From Aureococcus anophagefferens (lineage: Eukaryota; Sar; Pelagophyceae; Pelagomonadales; Pelagomonadaceae), in assembly GCF_000186865.1 (NCBI RefSeq), contig NW_008705601.1, positions 163,602 through 175,564 on the forward strand: a stretch of 11,963 nucleotides of DNA. The letters are read 5' to 3'. The notes under the pieces are model-generated. The model was given only the letters and a program-made list of their open reading frames with translations. It ran no database searches and was not told where the DNA came from. Below, piece by piece: positions 7,251-11,963 of the stretch. The first letter of the stretch is position 1, and the number at the start of each line of letters is the position of its first letter. The position numbers and the translations under genes were made by a program.

Positions 7251-7277
7251 TTCCTAACGTCGCTATGACGTCAGTCA
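7251..7277 (+). repeat. 27-bp direct repeat with CRE-like TGACGTCA, copy 2
   Basis: Identical to 7062-7088 and offset by 189 bp. It is preceded by TATAAA at 7228-7233 and a CT-rich tract (CTCTCTATCTCTCTA), and that tract recurs near 7571. These could be promoter elements or simply part of a repeated element. Confidence 0.7.
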
Positions 7278-7302
7278 GGCTACTATCCAGCAGGTGCACT
7301 GT

Positions 7303-7386
7303 CCGGCGACTGTGCAACCTCGCTGGGCCCGGTTTTACCTGGCACGTCGCTGTGACGCTAACCAGACAGACACCACAGACACAGAA
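7303..7386 (+). repeat. 84-bp inverted repeat, right copy
   Basis: Pairs with 5637-5720 in opposite orientation, enclosing about 1.58 kb with the F-box-like gene and the motif array. The similarity stops at CCGGCGAC on one side and at CACAGAA on the other. Confidence 0.75.
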
Positions 7387-7824
7387 GAGCGCTGTGCTCT
7401 CTATGCCTGCTTGGCAGTCACTCCTTCAGTTCGCTGTCTATAAGACTCAAACTGGATTAGAATGAATTAAGGAAGGGAAGGGAAGACTAGCAGGATACGC
7501 AGTAGGAGCGCAGTGGGGTAAGGTGCACTGCAACATCAAGATGCAGTTCACTGAAGATGAAGATAGAAGTCTCTCTATCTCTCTAAAGATTAAATCCACG
7601 GCCGCAGCCCGTAGGCCTGCTTGTAGGTTACTACCGCAACGACCGGTCGCTACAATACAATAGTAGTACCAATATAGAGAGGTTCAGTTTTACTTTGGAT
7701 GATCAGACCTGGTAGGTACGCTGTGCTGTAGCCCCATCGGCGCCCGACCGACGCGGCGGCGTTTGGAATCGTGTGCGGCGGCCGTGCGCTTGGGTTGCGG
7801 TCGTCTCGCGTGCGCGGCGCGGCC
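7387..7824. other. Non-coding upstream region of the RGS gene
   Basis: No gene is supported. It holds GGAAGGGAAGGG purine tracts (near 7180 and 7468), a CT-rich tract near 7571, and then rises in GC towards the ATG at 7825. A possible acceptor AG at 7730-7731 is followed by an open frame into the gene, so an upstream exon cannot be excluded. Confidence 0.35.
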
Positions 7825-8934
7825 ATGGGGCGCATCTCGTCGCACGAGTTTGGTTCCATGGACGACAAGATCTGGCTGCTCGAGCATGTGTTCGAGACGC
7901 AGCAGACGCAGGCCGAGAAGGTGCCAGAATTAAAGGCGACGGACTTGACAAAGCTCGCCGAGGCCTTCCAGCCCGTGACCTTCGCCGCGGACGATGTCGT
8001 CATTTTGGCCGGGGACGAGGACGAGTCGCACGCGCGGTTGGTCCTCTTCAGAACCGGCGGTGCGGAGGTCAACGCAGCGCTCCTCGACGATGACCACGCC
8101 GACGCCGACGGCGGCAAGCGCAAGTCCATCAAGAAGAACAAGCGCATCACGCGCCTGAAGAGTCCCTTCTACGTCGGCGAGGGCTGGATCCTCACGGGCA
8201 ACACGCCCAAAGCGTCCGTCAAGGCCACGGGGCCCACGGAAGCGTACCTCTTCGGCGTTCATTGAGCGTTACGTTCCCCGCCCGATCCCCACTGTCATAG
8301 TCACGCTTATTTTGCACCGAACAGGTATGCTCTACCCAAGGAGAAGGCAAAACGGCTGACGTCGGCGGGGAACACATCCATCAAATTGATCAAGCGCGAC
8401 CTCAAAATTTGCGCGTTCGAGCGCGCGCACCTGCACGGCTTCGTGAACACGCTGTTCCAGAAGAACCTCGACGACGACGATTTGATGGCGGCCTTCGATG
8501 GGTACGGCAAGGAGGCCTTTTGTACCGAGAGCTTCGACTTCTGCCGCGAGGTGCACGCGTTCAAGAGGGACGTCGTCGACCTCGACTTCCCCTCGTCGAA
8601 GTCGCGCCTGGCGAAGATCTCCGAGGCCTACTTCCAGTCGGGCATCCTGAACCTGAGCGCGAAGCAGCGCAAGGCGCTGGACAAGGCCAAGGACGACGCC
8701 GAGGCCCAGGGCGACTCGAAGATCCTCGTCGAGGGGCTCGAGAACCCGCTCCAGCAGGTCTACAAGGAGATCCAGCAGTCCCATATCACGCCCTTCATGA
8801 AGTCGAAGCACTACAACGGCTTCCTCGCGGAGAAGTTCCCCATCCCCGTCGTCCGGCGGACGCTCCTCGTCAGAGCGGCCAAGGGCGGCGGCGGCGGCGG
8901 CAAGGACGACTCCGGCGCGTGCGTCGTCTCTTAG
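7825..8934 (+). CDS. Cyclic-nucleotide-binding-like / RGS domain protein with C-terminal CaaX box
   Basis: The proposed structure is join(7825..8243, 8325..8934), 342 aa. Residues about 35-150 resemble a cyclic-nucleotide-binding domain: VTFAADDVVILAGDEDE, an acidic loop, then YVGEGWILTGNTPKASVKAT as the phosphate-binding cassette. There the usual Arg of PRA is Lys, so nucleotide binding may be altered or lost. Residues about 170-310 resemble an RGS domain (FVNTLFQKNLDDDDLMAAF, then ENPLQQVYKEIQQSHITPF), which accelerates GTP hydrolysis on G-alpha. The last four residues, CVVS (339-342), fit a CaaX farnesylation box after a Gly-run linker, so the protein may be tethered to membranes. The ATG at 7825 has a good context (GCGGCCATGG); upstream frame is open only back to a TAG at 7729. 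High GC and GC-ending codons match a host gene. Domain calls are by eye. Confidence 0.7.
8244..8324 (+). other. Spliceosomal intron, 81 bp, in the RGS gene
   Basis: GTACCT at 8244 and GAACAG ending at 8324 give an 81-bp intron that removes an in-frame TGA (8263-8265) and splits an Ala codon (GC plus G). The join gives PTEAYALPKEKAKRL, a natural end of a cyclic-nucleotide-binding fold. The alternative donor at 8257 would shift the frame. Confidence 0.65.
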
Positions 8935-9204
8935 AGAGCGGGCGGGTGGCTCAGCCTAGTTGCCTTTCATGCGCCGCGGCGGGAGGCGCGGCTCGTGACT
9001 TGTCTCGTGTGGTGGCCGTGTAGAGTGGCCGTGATGTTATATGTATGATGGAAACAATATGGGTTAATATATACTCGATCTAACCCTCGGACGCTAAATT
9101 TCCCACGTTGCAATCAGACATTCTCGCGCCACAGAGGGCGCCTAGCGCATGGGAGATGGTAGCATTTCCCAGCCACCTAGGAGGCGGTCCACTGTCATGC
9201 GACC
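8935..9204. other. 3' flank of the RGS gene with one dispersed motif copy
   Basis: No gene is seen. One GTATGATGGAAACAATA copy lies at 9043-9059, an isolated member of the motif family found in the element TIRs. Confidence 0.5.
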
Positions 9205-9393
9205 GTGACCACGGCTTTCTACCTGGCCGCGGCGAGCCACATACGATTTAGTTTGATTTATTTATCTCTTTACTTCAGAGGCATGCAGATCGATCGACGC
9301 GATGTCGGAGCTGTCGACACGGACACGCGCTCGGCGACGGACCCGCCCAGATTTAGGACAAAGGCGGGTCGACGACAAAGCGGAAGCCGCGCC

Positions 9394-9785
9394 GGCACCA
9401 TAATCGACAAGGTGACCTTCCTGCGCGGCCCGCTCGAGGCGCTGGGCGTCGACGGCTTCACCTGGAGCGTCGATCGTCGGCGCGCGGTCCGCGGCGATCC
9501 TCGAGGCGCCCGGCGTCCCGCTGGGCGTCCGAGACCTGGACGAGATCCTTGGGGCGCGCGCCCTGGTCGACGCCGCGCCCGTCCTTCGAGAAGAAGACGA
9601 CGCGCCGCGCGCTCCTGCGCCACGTCCGCGACGTCGAGCACGGGACCCGTTCCTCAAGGCGCGGCGCTGCCTTCGAGGACTCGCCCTCGGTCGCGCTTCC
9701 GCGCACGCCCGCCGACGCGGGCCGCTTCGCCGAGCTCACGCGGACCTTTACGGGCTCGCGGACTTCCAACGAGAAGCGACTCGAA
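9394..9785 (+). pseudogene. Decayed GC-rich coding remnant
   Basis: Several short stretches look like protein but sit in different frames: IIDKVTFLRGPLEALGVDGF near 9400-9460, then APGVPLGVRDLDEILGARAL near 9508-9570 in a second frame, then RRALLRHVRDVEHGTRS near 9600-9650 in a third. Together they suggest one ancestral gene with at least two frame breaks, or a gene with unusual splicing. The family is not recognised. Confidence 0.3.
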
Positions 9786-9794
9786 GCACCAAGC

Positions 9795-9854
9795 ATCCCA
9801 GCACAAAACCGCTTCAACCATGATATCCCAGCACAAAAACGCTTCAAGCATCTG
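9795..9854 (+). repeat. 30-bp tandem duplication
   Basis: ATCCCAGCACAAAAMCGCTT begins at 9795 and 9825 and the two 30-bp units differ at only a few positions. It is at the 3' edge of the decayed coding remnant. Confidence 0.75.
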
Positions 9855-10224
9855 CTGACGATGCCCTTCTGCCTTTGCAAGAACCTCCCGGCGCACATCG
9901 TCCTTCGTGCGGATATATAGCAGTATTATCGGCGTAGCATGCCACACTGACCCGGGTTGGTATGAAGGGCAGCTCGGGGCGATCGTGACACAACATTAGA
10001 GAAAGCCGCCACGAAAGCGCACGTCGCTTTGTGTGGGCTCGTTTTCGTGGCGCGCACTAGAAAAAGGAAAGGGAGATAGGGGCCATTCCCAAACTGGAGG
10101 GAGACAGGAGGTGGCTGGAAGTAGGAACGAGAGCACGCCGGGATTGGCGCAAGGCGGCAGCTCCTGCGAGAACTCTTTGGCTTCCCTCAAGGTCGATCTC
10201 ACCGCGGGGAGGGCTCGGAAACCG
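9855..10224. other. Intergenic; weak inverted repeat, no gene
   Basis: GCCACGAAA at 10008-10016 and TTTCGTGGC at 10043-10051 could form a 9-bp stem with a 26-nt loop. Purine-rich sequence follows to about 10120. No coding region is supported. Confidence 0.4.
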
Positions 10225-10554
10225 TTATAGTATGGGCGCTACGGGGAACCTCTTAAGCGCCTTTTCCTCATATGAGAAAAAGTTTCGTTCATTAGAAGTT
10301 ATATCTGACTCTATTTGCGTCGCATCAAACGAAGAAGAATCGTCAGTTTCTAAATTTAAGATTGATTGCTCAATGGTTGCTATTTTTGCATCTGTTGTCT
10401 GGAATTTTGTCACAGTGTAATCAAAGTTATTACCTATAGACAATACATTTGCATAAATCTGGCTTTGAAGATTTGCGTCTTCGACAGTGTCATCAAAGTT
10501 TGCTGTGTTTGAGAAGGTACTGTTATTAACACCTCTAGTTGTTGGAAGAGACAT
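10225..10554 (-). CDS. AT-rich ORF of foreign appearance, truncated at its 3' end
   Basis: The ORF starts at an ATG (10554) preceded by very AT-rich sequence and encodes a polar, Ser/Thr/Asn/Asp-rich protein with helical, coiled-coil-like segments (KIATIEQSILNLETDD). Composition changes abruptly near 10258, so its last roughly 10 residues (LKRFPVAPIL) are derived from GC-rich flank and the original 3' end is probably lost. Codon use is strikingly AT-rich beside its neighbours. It reads like a virus or polinton-like-virus structural or filament-type protein, but I do not recognise a family. Host acquisition by transfer is an inference from composition. Confidence 0.5.
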   Translation of the reverse strand: MSLPTTRGVNNSTFSNTANFDDTVEDANLQSQIYANVLSIGNNFDYTVTKFQTTDAKIATIEQSILNLETDDSSSFDATQIESDITSNERNFFSYEEKALKRFPVAPIL

Positions 10555-10620
10555 TTTTTCTTCAACATTTTTTATTCTTATGAGATTGTTAAATAATCAC
10601 ATAGTGGAGAACATCCAAAC
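10555..10620 (-). promoter_or_regulatory. AT-rich upstream sequence of the AT-rich ORF
   Basis: The 5' flank reads (minus strand) AATAAAAAATGTTGAAGAAA just before the ATG. It is extremely A/T-rich, as in promoters of many large DNA viruses. A defined promoter motif cannot be named. Confidence 0.25.
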
Positions 10621-10674
10621 AAGGAGGGGAATAGCAACCACTGCGGCGGCGATCCGTTGAGCTTGGTTTACTCT

Positions 10675-10736
10675 CGGCTCGCTGTATGTGTTTGGTTCCG
10701 CTCATCGGCTCGCTCTATGTATTTGGTTCCGCTGAT
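10675..10736 (+). repeat. 31-bp tandem repeat containing TTTGGTTCCGCT
   Basis: CGGCTCGCTSTATGTRTTTG occurs at 10675 and 10706. Its TTTGGTTCCGCTCAT core is similar to the TTGGTTCCATCAT motif of the element, differing by short substitutions. It marks the left part of the GC-rich insert between the AT-rich ORFs. Confidence 0.65.
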
Positions 10737-10752
10737 TTCAGAGATCGACGGC

Positions 10753-10923
10753 ATGGATGCATTAAATTTAGTCGAGCGCGCCTACCACCGCGCGCGCCCC
10801 CCCGCGTGCAAGATCGCTGGGACTGCGCATAGCGCACACATCGGGGCTGCCATCCGCGAAGGAGCGGCAGCGTTTGGATTGCGACTCGCTGAGAACACAA
10901 GCGGCTTCGGGCGACCGATTTGA
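10753..10923 (+). CDS. Short hypothetical ORF or exon in the GC-rich insert
   Basis: From an ATG at 10753 the frame reads MDALNLVERAYHRARPPACK, then a Gly/Ala/His segment, and stops at TGA 10921-10923. The order of a helix, IAGTAHSAHIGAAIREGAAA and a short beta-like tail loosely recalls Smr-type nuclease domains (for example those on algal PPR proteins), but the signature is not secure. It may be a fragment. In-frame sequence continues upstream without a clear start. Confidence 0.2.
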   Translation: MDALNLVERAYHRARPPACKIAGTAHSAHIGAAIREGAAAFGLRLAENTSGFGRPI

Positions 10924-11174
10924 CGGACGCGACGCCCCTCCCCCGGCCCGTGAGCGGCCCGGGCAGCCCCGCGCAGCAGCAGGGATCGTCCGCTGTCGAC
11001 CCGAGAGCGCCCTGCCACAAGGGTTGGCCCCGCGGACCCGAGGAAGTCGATCTGACGTGTTCGCGCTGAAACCGCGTCGCGCGCGCCCGCACGCCCGCGC
11101 GCGCGGTGTCGCACGTCGTTCGAGCCAAGTCAGCAACTGAGCAGTCCGAGGGTATCAGACATGTACCCCGAGCC

Positions 11175-11345
11175 TCCGATCCAGCCAGCACGCTGCCCAG
11201 AGCCCAAAATGGGCTGCTTTTCGGCTCGCAGAGCATGCCGAAATGCTCGAACTTCGCGCAGCGATTCCGGATGACGGTCAGGGTGTCCATGGTCACGGAG
11301 CACAGTTCCGAGCACACCAGAGGCACGTCTGCCGCGATCCGCAGC
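11175..11345 (-). pseudogene. Coding-like fragment in the GC-rich insert
   Basis: On the minus strand this stretch uses strongly GC-ending codons and reads VCSELCSVTMDTLTVIRNRC followed by AKFEHFGMLCEPKSSPFWA. Flanking parts of the same open frame do not look coding, so it may be one exon or a captured gene piece. The family is unknown. Confidence 0.25.
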
Positions 11346-11453
11346 CCATGACCATGGACAGCCGGCCGCGCGCGCGCCGGCAAATGCCAAAGAGAGGCTC
11401 TCCCTGCTTCTCCCCTCATATCCAAACACCGCCGGCCTTGAGGTGAACAGTGA

Positions 11454-11960
11454 CTACAGAACATAATATGTGATAATGTCAATGGTGACTGTTTGATCGT
11501 TGCCTGACGCAGGAGTAAAATCGAGCTGGAGACTGTTGGTAGCGTTGACAAAATTACGCCCCGAGCACAGTTTTTTTTCATTTCCGTTCTTGAAAGAACA
11601 AAGGCTGAGAGAACCAACGAAAGAACCTACAGCCCCCGCACCTGCTTCTGTGCCTGTATTTTCCAAGTGATCAACGGAAAGTTCAGCTTGGTCTTTGTAA
11701 ACTAGTCCAGCTTGTTCGATGTCATCAAGCATATTTAGCTCAATGAGAGACATCGCTAAAGCCTCAGCGTCACTCGCGCGACAACTTCTCGTAGCTTCTA
11801 CGAGTTGACCATTACTGAGAAGACCATAGGATGTGAGGTAATTCTTGACAAAGACAGATTTTACATCATTATGAGGACGACTGAGACTTGTGCCGTTTTG
11901 TGTTGTCTTAGGGGTCATAACAAAATCTACTTTTTGCGCATTTGTGTAAGCTTGCGACAC
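11454..11960 (-). CDS. AT-rich ORF, probable 5'-truncated by the window edge; capsid-like or viral-like C-terminus
   Basis: The frame is open to the right edge of the window, so the start is not visible; an internal ATG lies at 11918. Visible features are a helical stretch (EALAMSLIELNMLDDIEQAG), a Gly/Ala-rich loop, and a C-terminus of alternating beta-strand residues (LQLDFTPASG, then TVTIDIITYYVL) just before TAG 11454-11456. That last pattern is common at the ends of jelly-roll or minor structural proteins of double-stranded DNA viruses of microbes, but this is only suggestive. Its AT content and reading direction match the ORF at 10225-10554, from which it is separated by GC-rich DNA. 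Confidence 0.5.
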   Translation of the reverse strand: MSQAYTNAQKVDFVMTPKTTQNGTSLSRPHNDVKSVFVKNYLTSYGLLSNGQLVEATRSCRASDAEALAMSLIELNMLDDIEQAGLVYKDQAELSVDHLENTGTEAGAGAVGSFVGSLSLCSFKNGNEKKLCSGRNFVNATNSLQLDFTPASGNDQTVTIDIITYYVL

Positions 11961-11963
11961 GGG

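Noticed and set aside
7650..8262. Long open frames on the strand opposite the RGS gene
   Set aside because: They are shadows of GC-rich coding sequence; the plus strand has recognisable domains and a consistent intron.
8332..8811. 159-codon minus-strand frame rich in Leu/Val/Arg
   Set aside because: It is antisense to the RGS exon and low in complexity, as expected for the mirror of GC-rich codons.
9205..9858. 217-codon open frame, Arg/Pro/Ala-rich
   Set aside because: The composition after about residue 90 is typical of a GC-rich wrong frame; only short parts in several frames look like protein.
10715..11617. 300-codon minus-strand frame
   Set aside because: It spans a composition break and is mostly low-complexity Arg/Ala/Gly; only about 57 codons (11175-11345) have coding-like character.
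1..11963. CRISPR arrays, tRNA or rRNA genes
   Set aside because: I saw no regularly spaced repeat-spacer structure, no tRNA cloverleaf-like TTCRANYC with pairing arms, and no rRNA-like conserved blocks; the regular repeats here are direct tandem units with no unique spacers.

Overview
This looks like nuclear DNA of a microbial eukaryote, most probably a GC-rich unicellular alga. A stramenopile such as a pelagophyte would fit, but I cannot prove the lineage. Evidence for a eukaryote: a gene with a GT-AG intron encoding a cyclic-nucleotide-binding plus RGS protein with a C-terminal CaaX box, an F-box-like gene, long non-coding repeat tracts, no Shine-Dalgarno/operon organisation, and several dispersed repeat families. 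Base composition is patchy, with GC-rich host-like genes (about 7.8-9.8 kb) and two AT-rich islands (about 10.26-10.61 and 11.45-11.96 kb).

Layout. (1) 1-553: the 3' part of a 2-oxoglutarate/Fe(II) dioxygenase-like gene, open to the left edge. (2) 665-5425: a 4.76-kb element bounded by long terminal inverted repeats (about 0.57 kb left, 0.66 kb right; a 228-bp aligned block differs at only about 6 positions). The TIRs contain a 114-bp tandem repeat and many copies of a TTGGTTCCATCAT motif. Between them are a small Cys-rich ORF, an intact 538-codon ABC1/ADCK-type atypical kinase in the same frame after a TGA, a broken gene for a single-pass membrane protein (one frameshift, one in-frame TAG), and a minus-strand coding remnant against the right TIR. 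I see no transposase, integrase or polymerase, so it reads as a non-autonomous, gene-carrying element. (3) 5637-7386: an 84-bp inverted repeat pair flanking an F-box-like/concanavalin-like gene on the minus strand, with a 28-bp perfect palindrome just past its 3' end. (4) 6887-7600: a second array of the GGAACCAATA-type motif and duplicated CRE-like (TGACGTCA) sequences. (5) 7825-8934: a two-exon cNMP-binding/RGS gene ending in the CaaX box CVVS. (6) 9.4-9.8 kb: a decayed GC-rich coding remnant and a 30-bp duplication. (7) 10.2-11.96 kb: two AT-rich minus-strand ORFs with a foreign, possibly viral look, separated by about 0.83 kb of GC-rich sequence.

The genes do not form an evident pathway. 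The organising theme is mobile DNA. The strongest candidate for something new is the TIR element carrying the ABC1 kinase, whose termini share a motif family with repeats elsewhere in the window.
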